Notes under the pieces: generated by a model | What the model was told of the DNA's origin: nothing | Databases searched by the model: none | Seen by the model: only the letters and a program-made list of their open reading frames with translations | Shown here: positions 38,056-49,859 of the stretch, in pieces | Position numbering within the stretch: position 1 is the first letter of the stretch | Layout: the number at the start of each line of letters is the position of its first letter | NCBI GenBank assembly: GCA_947095585.1 | Contig: OX352763.1 | Span: 19,021,462-19,085,461, forward strand | From: Nephrocerus scutellatus | Lineage: Eukaryota; Arthropoda; Insecta; Diptera; Pipunculidae | Length of the DNA stretch: 64,000 nucleotides | Direction of reading: 5' to 3' | Made by a program: the position numbers and the translations under genes

Positions 38056-40845
38056 AAGATTTGGCTATGTCAAACATAGATTCAGAATTTAATGAAACCC
38101 AAGCACAATTTTTCTTTTCTACAATAAATGTTGTATTGCTCCCTTGGAAATCAGTTGTTTTTGCCATTGGGTCTGATTGTAGGATAATACCATATTCTGA
38201 GTTTATTTTGGAAATTACGTTTCCTGGTCCTGGTCTATTAGATTTGAAATGGTTATGTATATTGAGAGTAGAGAGTCTTAAGCCAGCTTAGCTTTTAATG
38301 TGTATGTGAAGTGGTGTAAGTCCTATAATCTTCCCGAGGGCTACCGTAGTGCAGGTCTTTATGGCACCGGTTTGGATAGAAAGCAACTGCTTTCATAGTC
38401 ATGCAACAGCTTTACATCTTAATATGGTTACATAAATTATCGCCCATGTTCCTATCGCCCACAAAAAATTAAAATTGTCTAAAGATATTGGCCGATTATC
38501 CATTACTTAAAAAGTTTCTGAGCGTTTTGACCAAAAACTTAATGAATAATCGCTTTTTGTCTAACACATTTTTATTACAGATAAGCTATAATCTCCATTT
38601 TAAATGTAAAGAAAATGTTTGGGTTATTTTTGGGAAAATTACTTTTTCTATTTGCAAATTTTAAGAAAAATTGCTTTACAATTTTTATCCTTTTTTAATA
38701 CTTGTAATGATTGAAAAAAGAATAAAGTCCCTAACGAACTTCTGCACCAACATTTAGCTGAACGATAAGCAGTAATAAGGAGCACAATTTATCGTGGTAA
38801 ATTATCAGCAACCTATAATTTTAATGAGGTAACATAGCTATCTATATACATATGGCTGCTGATATTTCAGTAAATTTATATTACACGAAAAAATCTTTGA
38901 AATAATTTTCTTGAAATTTTTGAAACAACAACAAAAAACGCAAAGGCTTTTTGGTAAAGACATCAAAGGTATTCAAAATGGATCACTTAGTTTTGCCCTT
39001 TCATGTAAAAGTCCTATTATTTTTCTATTTCTTTTTAAACGATTTTTGTGGTCGAGTGGCACTTGGTAAAAGAATGTGTACCTCTATCATCAAAACATAT
39101 AAACAAAGGAACTACTTCATAACTTCACTTCAATATGCTTTTAAGAGAGTGGAGTGATGGCGTAATGAAATGCTTACTTAAAACACTAGAAGCTTTCTGA
39201 AGTTTCTATCGTACTCAATGGGATAAATCTACAATTATCAAAATATTATCCTTTTTATTTTCATCTTTGGAAATATTTATTCTTGGTTGAAATTCTTCTT
39301 ACCTATCTTACATAAACATTTCTTCAAGCATTTCATAGTTTACCATCGATCCTTTGGTTTTCGATTGCAAAGTTTGCCAGTTGCTAGGATTTTCTTTGTG
39401 TTTAATCATTGGTTCCATACGTTTACATAACAAATACTTTGTGCTCTTCAAGTAAAAGGGATTTTTGCTTGGTATTTGCATTATTTTTAAGATAAATTAT
39501 TCGTTTGAAAAGTTTGTAAATATCGATAACTTCATGGCTGTTAATAATCACAGGCGGCTCTTTGGTTTTTTTGTTCTAATTCAATTCTCAATTTTCTTTC
39601 CCAGTATAAATATCTTAGCGGTACCATTTACCCATTTTTATTTTTTAATTACATCGTTTTGATAATCGTTTTTAATTCAAAATCAGATCGGAATTAAAAC
39701 CACATTTTGTGACTGGGCCTAGAACATTACCCCTATTTTCTGCACCTGGATTTCTCTACTATCATCAAATCCAAAAGGAATCCAAAGAACTTTTCTTCGA
39801 TTTAAATCGAAATACTTTTTGTTAGTTTTACATTGCATTGAATTGAAAAACATCTCCTTGATGGGCAGAAGTTCAAAGGGGATGAAAGCACGGCATACAA
39901 ACTACACCACAATCATTGGATTTTATCTTTAACTAACTGCAGCCGAAAGAGATGTTTTTCATTTGAGCCAAAGCCACCAAGGAAAAGGAAAAACTAGTTT
40001 AATAAAAGTAATGAATTAGTGCCGAATGGAATACTCTTCTTCATCTTCCTCATCTCTTGTTGTAATTAATTTACTGTGGATGTCTTTGTAAGTGTGTGCT
40101 TTCTTTTTCTTTCAATTAGTCTACAGAGAATTTGCAGTTTCTCCTTTTAGAGGTTATTTTAAAATTTTGGTTGCTGTAAGGGAACTGCCTTGGACTGATA
40201 ATATTGAAAGTATCTTTTTAAGTATATATTCAAACAGAGTATGAACAATATCTACGTTTTAATATGTATAGAACAATTATAGAGCAGATTATATTGGGAT
40301 ATAGCTAAGCTATATTCACTGACATTTCTTTTATGCAATAGTCAGTTTGATTAATGACTTTAATTATTGGACAGATGGGGGCGTATACGCAACATTTCGT
40401 TGCTGATTAAATTCCAAAAGAAAACCAACTCGAAACTAATTTGAAATTTAGGGTAAAAACTAATTTAAGGTGTCCGGTTCAGATGGTGTGATGATGATGA
40501 CTTGCAAAAACCAAACGACACCGAGTAAGCTTTATTTTGTAATTTTAAGAATTAGAATGGAAATGTGTCACCTATTGAAAATTATACAGAAGGTTGTAGT
40601 GAATCATCACTTTTAGCGGTTTTGGTCTTTTTCTTTTATAAGATGTCGCCAGTATCTTAAGGGAATGTAATCGGATTTTTTAGGGATTTTATTACCGGCG
40701 CAAATTTAAAATTTATTTATAATTTGGTTTCATTTATTGACAGTTTTGATAGGAAAACATTAGTATTGATATGTTTCAGTAGCTGAGAAAATCTGAAAAG
40801 GCTGAGAAAACTGAAAAGTAAAAGTGATTGGGCCCCAGACCGAGT
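38056..40845. other. Intronic DNA, no recognised gene
   Basis: AT-rich with only short open stretches (38061-38291, 38951-39157, 39465-39662), mostly hydrophobic because of T richness. Confidence 0.45.
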
Positions 40846-40864
40846 GGCTCCCATTTAGTTTTTT

Positions 40865-40975
40865 TTTAAATTTGGCTCGAATTTATTTAAACTTTGCACA
40901 CATGTGTATCTCTGACTATGAATTTACAAGAAACACTTTAATTTGTATGGGTTTTTTTTATTACAAAAGGTGGAC
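40865..40975. repeat. Repeat shared with 51420-51480
   Basis: 'acatgtgtatctctgactatgaatttac' type text and 'atgggtt' recur at 51430-51478, next to the amino end of a transposase relic. This may therefore be an outer end of the same DNA transposon family. Confidence 0.4.
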
Positions 40976-41079
40976 AACACCTGTATGTATATAATGTATG
41001 TGTGGCTGTATGTCTTCTTTTTTTTATGGAGGAGGTGGAAATCTTCAAAGACGATCACATGTGCACATCTTTCGCCAGT

Positions 41080-41330
41080 AGCTAACCTTATCCATTGCGT
41101 CTGCCCAAATTGGCGCTCCGTATAATAGGATGGACGAGACAATATTAGCCAATAGCTTTCTTCTTGTTTACCTTGCTCCTTCAGTGTTAGGCATAATTCG
41201 AGACATTGCTGAACATACAGTCTCTGCTTTATTGCTGGCAGCCTTTATATGCTCTTTGGATGAGAGTTTCGCATCAATTACCATTCCCAGGTATCTAATT
41301 GATGGCTTATATAATGTATGTCTGTATGTC
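41080..41330 (-). mobile_element. R1-clade LINE fragment
   Basis: On the minus strand, across several frames: 'AASNKAETVCSA', 'MSRIMPN', 'RRKLLANIVSSILLYGAPIW'-like text, the post-palm region of R1-type RTs. A relative is at 58376-58905, which carries MPNTDGPQQP and YAVPIWHPA. Confidence 0.6.
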
Positions 41331-41603
41331 TATATGTCTATATTGTTGAACTAATTTCAAAGTGAAATAAACCCCAACTTTTTTGGACATATTTCATTTC
41401 TTAATTTGGATGTTAATTCATTTTCCTTGGGAATTGATTTATTTACGGATTTTAAGATTTATTTCATTTCCCTTGGGATTTAATTCATTGGGACTTATTT
41501 TATTTAGCAGCCATAATATAATGTACAATTACCAAGTATTATGCACACATATTTTTGCTGCCGTTAATTTTGTATATTTAATTATCCGCCAAAGAAGTTT
41601 TAC

Positions 41604-41667
41604 TTCTCTTTGCAAAAAAACAACTAGAGCGCATGCAACCCGTCTAGTTGTTTTTTGTAAAGAAGTT
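41604..41667. repeat. Inverted repeat with ~27-bp arms
   Basis: 'cttctctttgcaaaaaaaca' plus 'actag' on the left pairs with 'ctagttgttttttgtaaaga' plus 'agtt' on the right, around a short loop containing GCATGC. Imperfect at two or three positions. Possibly a MITE core. Confidence 0.7.
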
Positions 41668-42534
41668 ATAACATTATATATATTCTATATATAACAACAC
41701 AAATATTTAACTAAAGTAGTTCCGTTCACAACTTTTAAAATTTCAACTCTTCAAAAGGTCATAAATTTCATAATTGTCACTTGACCTTTTTTCATGGTAC
41801 CGTATACTATACTTCCTAATGAAACAAACATCTGTTAGATTGTTAAGTATATATCCTTCAATATTAAAAAAAAATTCATTAACTAATGCACACCATAACC
41901 TAGAAATATAAAGTATTATTCGTTATGAATTGTAAAATCAGAAAAAAAAGAGAAACCGCCTATTGCGGTTATTTTCGCTGAAGCAACAAAAATATTTTCT
42001 CCATTTGGGCTTCCATGGTTTATGTTCGGTATAATAAAAAAACTACGATCTACATAGCTTAAGAGCCGCCAGAAAAAAATACATTACAAAATTTTATGTA
42101 TCTGAGTCTAAGGTTTTTTTTTCTTTAACAGCTACAATTGAGTCATTGTTCAGTGTATCCTCTGAACGAATAATCATTAAAACTGCTCAAGCTGACCTTT
42201 GTGGGCTTTTTTTATTCTCTCGTTTACCCTTGGGTGCGTTATAAATCATTAAAAAAGGAAGAATATACTGCAATTCATATAGAAAAACTATAAATTTGTT
42301 TAAAGAACTCAATCGAAAATTATCCACAAAGGAATCAAAGGAACTTTCTTTAAACGAGCATATCTACTGAAGTACATTTGAAGAGGTATTCCTGTTCCCG
42401 CCCCTCCCATCAATTACTAACTTAAATCTCTAGAGCATGTTCAACTTCTCTTGCAGTTTCTTGTTCTTGAAATATTAAATATGGTTATCGATTGTATGCA
42501 GCTCACATCTTCTTCCTTTGCTTTCCTTTTGCAG

Positions 42535-42572
42535 GTTTCAACATGCACGGAACGGAGATACCTGAAGCTATT
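42535..42572 (+). CDS. Exon 2: 38-nt microexon of the secreted protein
   Basis: Acceptor CCTTTTGCAG| at 42534 and donor ATT|GTAAGT at 42573 flank exactly 38 nt. Joined to exon 1 it completes a Gly codon and adds FNMHGTEIPEAI (residues 47-59), ending in phase 0, which is what exon 3 needs. Without it, exon 1 (phase 1) could not be joined to exon 3 in frame. Strong splice consensus on both sides makes it credible despite its size. Confidence 0.75.
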
Positions 42573-42756
42573 GTAAGTAGTAGAGTAAGTGGTAGTGTTT
42601 CTAAAGAATCTCACGTTATTCAGAATACTCCATTGTGAGCAATAAAAAAATCCACTACCATCCATATCTATACTAAACCAACTTTGGATTATACCATATG
42701 TATGACTCTGTTATGCTTTCTGTTTTCTTTTTTTTTTCGCTAACGTAATCCTGCAG
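42573..42756 (+). other. Intron 2 (184 bp)
   Basis: Donor GTAAGTAG, a T-rich tract near 42720-42738, acceptor ATCCTGCAG. Ordinary short insect intron. Confidence 0.75.
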
Positions 42757-43363
42757 ATACTCGAATCTCAAAAGTCCACACCGAATTTCACCTATTTCGT
42801 GGAAAATGCCAACAACTATGACGAAGAAAATGTCAAGGAGACAAACTACGACGATTTCTCAGAACGGCCATCGTCAGGAGGTATTATCGATAGATTGGCG
42901 TCGCTATCCGCAGAAGAACTGAATGAACAAGAATTTAATAATGCTGCAGCACCACCGCCAGCACTAGCTGAAGTAGTAGTTGTCGAAGGCGATGTCCTTG
43001 TTGACGGTGGCAAAAAACAAGACGACAACAGCGGCCACAACAACGACGATGAAGATGAATCAGTTGCAATTGTTGCTGGAGAGACATATGCTTCATCATC
43101 TGTTGGAGCGTCACAACGGAGCTCCTCTTCACATGACCAGAACGAATATCAAGAGCAGCAGAAGCAGCAACACAGTGCAGACAAGAAGGACCAACGGATT
43201 CAACATCAACAACACCAGCAACAAGAAAAACAACCAGCTGCACAGGACAACAACCATCTCAAACGAAACGGAATGGTACTCAAGGATTACTCAATGGGAT
43301 ATAATGCCATAGCAAATGGGTCAAATGGCTCTAAAGAGGCTGTAACGAACAGTAGAAAATTGG
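42757..43363 (+). CDS. Exon 3: acidic and Gln-rich segment of the secreted protein
   Basis: Residues 60-261 plus one base. Opens ILESQKSTPNFTYFVENANN, with a possible N-glycosylation site at Asn69 (NFT), then an acidic region YDEENVKETNYDDFSERPSS and a predicted helix IIDRLASLSAEELNEQEF. From about residue 185 to 224 it is Gln/His/Lys-rich. Donor TTGG|GTAAGG; read-through would end five codons later, so an isoform with intron 3 kept would be about 266 residues. CAN-repeat codons give long shadow frames on both strands. Confidence 0.8.
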
Positions 43364-44224
43364 GTAAGGTTATTGCATAATAAAATGTACGCTATGCCAC
43401 TTTATTATGATTTTCCTTTGCCTTGAACTAGACTTGTCCGTCCCAAAATGTCAATCATAGCATTAAATGTTTGTATCTTTATTCATTCACATTCGTATTC
43501 GCAATTTCAATTCCATTCGTGGGTTGTTTCTTGGATTCATTTTATTTCGACGATAAACCCACAGTCCACAGTAGTGGCCGCTTAGGTCATCCTTGGTGGA
43601 TTGAACGTACGTGATTTGATTTCGTTAAATAAAACTGTGGCGCATTTCTTGACGATAAAAGTTGTTCCTTCTGTTGAGGTTTTACTCTCTATGTATGTAA
43701 GAATTTAAAAATAAATCGCTCGAAATGGTCAAGCGGTCCACCCACCGCCACCTGCTTCTTCTGGTTCAAATGAAAATATCAATTTGTTTCTATATCTGGT
43801 TTTGGCCAATATTATTTATTTATTTATATCGAATAAAAAGTACACTTTTCTTCTTCGGTCGAATACATTTACTTTGAGTAGGGAATCGATGATGCGTAAC
43901 AAATAAATTGGGATGGATTTGAAGAGGATAGAGGGATATAAATGTCGATTTCTTTTTGGCAAATGTTTCAAGCATATGTAGACTACATTTTTATTTATAT
44001 TATACTTTAACATACACGCCAGGTTGCATAAAGTTCTCTTATCTGATATGAAAGATTTAATTGGAGTGATGGGTTATTTTATGTTTACTGAAGCTTAAGA
44101 AAAAAGAGTTTTTCTTATTGCATGGAAAGACCAAAGAAAAATCACTTCTTTTAGTATTAATTTTGGAAGAAAAAAAAGTACTCAAATTTATAAAAATAAT
44201 TGTCGCGAAATATTAATTTTCCTA

Positions 44225-44937
44225 CAACTGGGGTGGCCTCCCACAAAAAATCTCTCCACTTATGCCGATTTTGAGCCATCAAGTTTGGCATCCTAAAACC
44301 TGAGGATTTAAGCGTACGCTTGGCCGGCCTCGCTGCCGTGTCCCAAAAATCCTAACGCAAAGGACACTTCGAGCAAGATGAAAGTTAGCTGTCGTGCTCA
44401 CCGGAGCCTACCAAGATTAATTCTCTCCACGATATTGATATCGCTGTAACACTTGTAGATCTTATCATTATAGAGTCTCCGGAACCTACCTTCCTCACAT
44501 ACGGACCAAACAATTCTTCATATGACGTTCCTTTCGAAAGCGGCTAATAGATCACTTTTGCTCAGCACAAAGGTCTCGGATCCATATGTAAGCACGGATC
44601 ACTGGCATTGTCCTATACACCAGCAGCTTGGATATTAAGGGTAAATTCCAGGATTTGAAGAGTCTTGACAGACTAAAATAGGCTTTGTTGGTTTTAAGCA
44701 ACCATGCTATTATCGGCTGCTACATTTGACTAAGATAGTTAAAAAAATTAAAATTCGTGCTCCACTATCTTAATTCAGTAAACAATGTTTGATCTTCTGC
44801 AGACAGATGTGTTCACCATGTATTTTATTTTGCTCTAGTTTTTCTCTAGCCTCAATATCGTGTCGACCGCTCTATCCGGAAGATCTTGGGTTTCTACCAA
44901 TGATGTCAATATTGTCTGCGTAAATCAGTAACAAGAT
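44225..44937 (-). mobile_element. RTE-like LINE relic
   Basis: Minus strand: near 44930-44885 the palm box reads LLIYADNIDIIGRNP, with YADN in place of YADD. Then a decayed stretch, SLSRLFKSWNLPLISKLLVY-like text near 44680-44620, a GSETFVLSKS-like block near 44585, the RRIV block near 44515 and a GRPSVRL-like end near 44330. Same family as 3985-5465. Confidence 0.8.
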
Positions 44938-45039
44938 GTTTTTCCTTTCGCCATTACTTATTAAGTGAAACTCAGGTATATGAGAATTCCGATATTTCTG
45001 AATTAAAAATTGCTCGATATAACTTAGTGTCCTTATTCT

Positions 45040-45600
45040 TCCCCAGACGCAGACTCGCGATTTATGTCCCTAGGGATGTTGCTTTTCAACATCATATGAC
45101 TCAAAGTGACAAAGCAAAATATTCACTGGCACTTACATCAATTCTTTCCAAGGTCATGGAAACGCTGATCTATATTCAGCTCATGAAATATCAAACCTTT
45201 ATAGTGAACGGCAGTAAGAATTTCGCGGGAACGTTATACTGGTGATTTGATGGCATACCTCACGGGACCAGTGTTTGCATAAATTTGGTGAAAGCAAAGT
45301 TGTTGCACTCGATATTTCCAAGGCATTTGACAGAGTTTGGCATCAAGCTCATTTGTCTAAAATGCGTGCTTTTGGAGTCGATGAAAAACTGCTTCAATGG
45401 ATAAGAAGCTTTTTATTGGACCGTTCAATCTAAGTTGTTTTGAACGGTTTCAAATCTTCAAATGTTCTCTCGGCTTCACATATAAGTTTTAGAAACGTTC
45501 CGCCACTTCTCATGTGAAACTCAAACAACTACGTATGTTTGGCACGTTAAATAATTCTGACTGGGACAGCATAATAAAATGGGGAAAAAACAATCGAGGT
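45040..45600 (+). mobile_element. Jockey-like LINE, reverse transcriptase fragment
   Basis: SLTSILSKVMETLIYIQLMK from 45126, then frameshifted YGFRRNRSTGDLMAYL-like text, KAFDRVWH-like text near 45327 and GVDEKLLQWIRSFLLDRS near 45380-45428. Lacks the GVTQGS and ADD blocks kept by the copy at 31765-32610, to which its end 'gtgaaactcaaacaactacg' matches. Confidence 0.8.
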
Positions 45601-46265
45601 TTTGGACGGCCTATACCTTAACTTGTATAAGTGATGTTTGGCTATACGGTGCTTTTTCTTGTGGTGATTTACCTTGCTTCGGATTTATAATTACTTCAAC
45701 GAAGTGATCTTTTAATAAAGTTTGACATAACATAGCTTGAAATTGGTGTTTATTATAAACCGGAGTGATTTAAGTCTAAATGTGTCATTCCTTTCATTAT
45801 GTGAGCGGTAATTACATTGTACCCTGGAGCATATGCTTTTTATTTCTTTTTGCGAGACAAAAGGAATTTCCTCTTCATCTTCTTCATTGACAAACTTCTT
45901 GTTTCTTCCTATTTCTTCGCTATTTTGTCGCCTTTTACCCACCAACACCAAAGCACAGCTTTCTGACTGTATAACAATTTTAATTTACGATGAACAAAAC
46001 CAAGTTAAATGTATTGAACTTTGCACTTTTTCAAATAGTCCGAAATCTAAGCTCCAACATAAAGTTTCGTTTATTTGATAACTAAATAAAATGGCAAAAA
46101 ACATAGTATATGGAGTCCTTGGAAAACATATCGGACACCTTAATCCTACACGACATTTCATTTCACCAAAAAATTGCACATTCAAGCATCGATTCAGCCA
46201 AAGATGCTGAGAGTTTCTCCAGAATAACTTTTATATTTTCAAAAAACAAAAAAAAATATTTTCGA

Positions 46266-46299
46266 ATGAATTTCTTTGTGTTATTTGCTTTTCTTGCAG
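46266..46299 (+). promoter_or_regulatory. Possible alternative start: signal-peptide code inside the acceptor tract
   Basis: An ATG at 46266 is in frame with exon 4 and the bases of the pyrimidine tract encode MNFFVLFAFLAGLSA, a plausible signal peptide leading into FEQHKTHRR. A transcript starting in intron 3 would make a secreted 765-residue form (46266-48563). Thymine-rich acceptor tracts often encode hydrophobic residues, so this may be coincidence. The frame is open further upstream to an ATG at 46110. Confidence 0.35.
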
Positions 46300-48563
46300 G
46301 TCTGTCTGCTTTCGAACAACACAAAACGCATCGACGAAACAATAAACGCTACGGACAGAAAAGTCAGAAGAAAAAATACAAAGATTATTTACGTTATGCG
46401 ACCGATTCACTGGTGATGAGCGAAAGGGATAATGCAATTGAAGCAACAAAGATGTCCAATAATACAAATGGATCAGATGGCGATTTTATTCGAGCAAGAA
46501 GTCAGAATGCGATAATGAAAAAATACAATCGCCACAGGGTTAAATCTGTGGGATTACCACCATCGCCAATATTTTCGATTGGACCTGCTGTGTCTACATC
46601 AAGACCTTACTATCAGGGATTAATGAATTATTTTACTGAGACTGACGATGATGGAATAGATGAAGTCAGCAGCTGGACGAATGCAGACCCTGTTAATGCT
46701 AAGCAAAGTGCAGGAACGAATGCAGGTCGAAGTTCTTTCCGTAGTGGGATGAAAACACAGGCATCGGCAGTATCTTCTCAATATCCACAGAAGGAAAGAA
46801 ATCACCATCAACACCATCAGCATCATTACAATAACCATCATCATCAACAGTTTCATCGCAATCACCACCATCATCAACGCAGCCGTTCAAATCCGAGCGC
46901 AAATCGCAACAATTTCAATCGTCGTCATCACCACCAACATCAACATCATCATAGGAAAATGCATCTACCTACAATTGCAAATGAAGGCGATGGTCGTACA
47001 AGTGAGTTGAGTGCTTCGTCCCGCCCACAACAAATGTGGCCAACAGTACGCGATGACTATTACAACGCAAGACAAGGGCGGAAACACCCGGACAACGGAG
47101 CTTCTAGATTCAATCAATACCCAGCCTCAAATCAACTTGGCCATCAAATTACACAAATGGAAGACTTCGATAAATACTACAGCAAATGGCCACATTTGGC
47201 ACGGCTGCAATATCAGCTGAATGAAGATTATACTGAAGGTGGTAGTGTTACTGCAACATCAATGATAGAACGTGACGATTACCGCCGGCTTAATGGAAAT
47301 GATGCTCCACCGCATCACGACAACTATGATGCTGATAATACTGGCGGTGTACGTGGAAATACAGATGGGGTCTACAATTTAAACGCTGATACTTTTGATG
47401 GTGATGTGAATGGCGAAGACGATGGTGACGACAACGATGGGGATGATGATGATGATGACGATGATGAAGACGATGATGATGAGGATGCAAATTTGCCACC
47501 GTACATAAAAAAATACAATCGACGCAATAAGCAATTGTTAAACCTTCTCGAAGGAACTCTCCCACCACCTACACCCCCACCATCGCCACGGAAAGTTCAT
47601 CGCATCTGGTCAAATTCTTTCTTGCAACCAGGACCACGAGACAGTAGCTCTTACGCAAGTGAATTGAAGCATCGCAATCGCAACTCTAAGTGGAGATACG
47701 GGGATTTGTTTGAGGAGCAACGTGCCAATGAGGGTAATTCTGAAAAATTATTCAATACTTCGGAAGTTAATGTAAATGATCCCTCGTTGCCTATTTCAAA
47801 CACCAGCGATACTGGAATTAGCATTGCGACCATCGTTGACACCACCAGCACACCAACTAACATCACTTTCAACACTATCACTACCACTACTACCACCACC
47901 AAAACTCAGTCACCATTTGATGAGCTGATGAGTCGTGAGAATGACGACATTATGGTGTTGGAGCAAAATCATCTACCAGGGGATGATATTAGTATTTCAC
48001 AGGAATTGTACGATTGGGACAAGGAAATTACAAGTTACAATGATGAAGCTAAAATCGGTGACATCGCTGACGACGAGCCCGAACACGACGGAAGTGACAA
48101 AATCGAATGGCAAATTGAAAAATCACCAGCAACAGCTCGACCGACGAAGAAATCCCTCATGGGAGTGCCACGTAGTCGCAGTTCACAATTATCTGCAAAC
48201 GGAAACAGACGAAATAGCTTCATTAGCGGCACTCATTTCAAATCCAATCCAATGTTTTCCGCTTTATCCTCGTCATTGTCATTATCATCAGCATCAGCCT
48301 CATTGCCGTCGTCGTTGTCCTTCTCATCCAGCACAGCAACCACATCAAGTAGAGCAGCTGTTGCTGCACCTGGGAACAGCACACCGAAACCAATTAACTC
48401 ATTTGTCTATCATCGAGTGGTGGAAGCACCACGAATTGTTGGTGCTGGACAGACCGGACGCAAACAGAGATTGCCATTTGTTGCAATAACCGATAGACGC
48501 ATAGAGACGTCGAAGAAGATACGTCAAAAAGACTTAGAACAAAATCACTTTCCGATGCCTTAA
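46300..48563 (+). CDS. Exon 4: main body of the secreted low-complexity protein
   Basis: Residues 262-1015, ending TAA. A basic start (HKTHRRNNKRYGQKSQKKKY) has several dibasic sites. A His-rich run lies at residues ~429-482, an Asp/Glu run at ~628-658, then the compact motif PPYIKKYNRRNKQLLNLLEG (~662-681), a PPPTPPPSP linker (~683-693), Thr run (~787-797), Ser run (~914-952) and a basic tail. Denser islands such as KYYSKWPHLARLQYQLNEDY (~550-570) may be the conserved parts. No catalytic motif or Cys framework seen. The open frame of over 2.2 kb is far beyond chance. Confidence 0.85.
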
Positions 48564-49400
48564 ATAATTACAAAAAAAAAAACAAAAAACAAAAAACAAA
48601 ATAATGGAATAAAACAAAAACATACGAAAAATATATAAACATGTAGTCTAGAAATTGCAGTAATGTACGTACAGTCACAAATATTAATTAAACCTTCAAT
48701 AATCGTAGGTACAAGACGTTGTGTCGTACCCGCATAATGTTAAATCCCAAATTCCCACTCACAAAATTATTTTTAATTACTTTCAGTCATTGCAGGTGTA
48801 AGCTACTGGAAGCTACTGAACGATTAGGTAGCGCAAGTGGAGATTGTTTTTAATTTTTTTGCTATAATTGTACTAAATTGTCGGTAAACGAATTTGGCTA
48901 AGCTGTGCACATAGCAATACTAAGGACTAAGCTACTTGTACATAACCAGAAGTTTAATTTGCATAAAATCGCAATATCGGTCGATATTATCCAGCGTTTA
49001 CAATTACTAGTACTTGCATGCTAGATAGTTTCCTAATTAAATGTCTTTTTACGAATGCGTAAGTGTTAAGAGGTAGTCAAAGTCTTATGCAGGCAACAAT
49101 AAGTCCGTAGCAACGTCACTGAGAAAAAGTTTTATTCTGATTTTGAAAGTTCATTGATTTGATCCTAATCTTATAAAAGGTTTCAGTTTCGGTACCGAAC
49201 TTCTACAAGTTTTGTCTGTCCTTACCAAAGTTTTTAAAGGCTACGCTTGATTGGTAACCCTTTTGACTGCGAGGAGATCTGGATACTTAAGATAGACGTT
49301 TGTTCTATCAACTATTTACAGTTGCGGGTTTGAGTGCTTTAGCATCGGGAAGTAGTATATCCCTAAATGGAACAAATAAATGTACAATATAACTGCCCAT
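48564..49400 (+). other. 3' untranslated region and downstream flank
   Basis: A-rich sequence follows the stop. AATAAA occurs at 48608-48613, 45 nt after the stop, and again at 49375-49380; either could be the poly(A) signal. No gene beyond. Confidence 0.5.
48608..48613 (+). terminator. Candidate poly(A) signal AATAAA
   Basis: First AATAAA after the stop codon. Surrounding DNA is very A-rich, so it could be fortuitous. Confidence 0.4.
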
Positions 49401-49859
49401 CTCTTTTAAATTTAAATTTACTTTTCAATATTTTTAAAAACTTTTATTTAACTTGACAAGGGGTAAATTTCGCCTGTTTGTCAGCTTCTTTAAGGTAATT
49501 TTTCACGCGTCCTAGAGCACTCCTGAGCATCCATGTCCTATGCGTGTGTCAAAATGCATGTTTTTTTTAATTCTCTACGGTCTGACGATCTCAATGAAAA
49601 GGCTGTAATTTCGTCTTTAATGAAAATTTTAGAAAATGTTAAAAACAATTCAAATTTTGTGGAAAACATGTTACTGCTCGATACAGCCACTTTTTGCGCG
49701 GATGATACCGTCGAGTCTGTTAACGGAGGCATTGCATACTGCACGAACGTGACCTGCTGGTATTTTGGTCCATTCTTTACGAAAAGATACAAGGGCAGTT
49801 TAATAAGTCAGTGTCTTTTTGAATTTCCCGCGCAGTAAATTTAAATGCAGCACTGCTCC

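Larger units (their letters stand above)
6545..42534 (+). other. Intron 1 (about 36 kb)
   Basis: Donor GTATGT at 6545; acceptor TTTTGCAG ending at 42534 after a pyrimidine-rich run. It is filled with transposon relics and satellites listed separately. Open stretches not tied to a recognised family, such as 13845-14327 (160 codons) and 26190-26525 (111 codons), show no domain and are probably chance. Regulatory elements may be present but none can be named from sequence alone. Further exons or nested small genes cannot be excluded. Confidence 0.65.
43364..46299 (+). other. Intron 3 (2936 bp)
   Basis: Donor GTAAGG and acceptor TTTTCTTGCAG. Holds an RTE-like and a Jockey-like LINE relic. 43381-44220 has no recognised feature. 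Confidence 0.75.
6406..48563 (+). other. Gene span: large secreted low-complexity protein, four coding exons
   Basis: Four exons join with matching phases at GT-AG sites: exon 1 ends in phase 1, the microexon restores it and ends in phase 0, exon 3 ends in phase 1, exon 4 supplies the last two bases and runs 754 codons to a TAA. Total coding length is 3048 nt, 1015 residues. That four independent splice pairs keep one frame is the main support. The product has a signal peptide and no membrane segment after it, so secretion or luminal location is expected. No known domain recognised; no function is proposed. Confidence 0.8.

Noticed and set aside
42110..42215. Possible hAT C-terminal block (SLFSVSSERIII)
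   Set aside because: Resembles the hAT dimerisation motif only over a dozen residues, with no adjoining hAT sequence; not enough to call.
42935..43312. Long frames in other phases and on the minus strand over exon 3
   Set aside because: Shadows of CAN/GAN codon repeats in the real exon; the phase-consistent frame is the one joined to exons 2 and 4.
46620..47902. Several minus-strand and alternative frames over exon 4
   Set aside because: Products of the His, Asp and Thr codon runs (ATG/CAT-type repeats); no splice or start support.
49538..49838. Overlapping frames of 84 (-) and 101 (+) codons before the mariner copy
   Set aside because: The minus-strand text looked faintly transposon-like, but no diagnostic motif could be placed.
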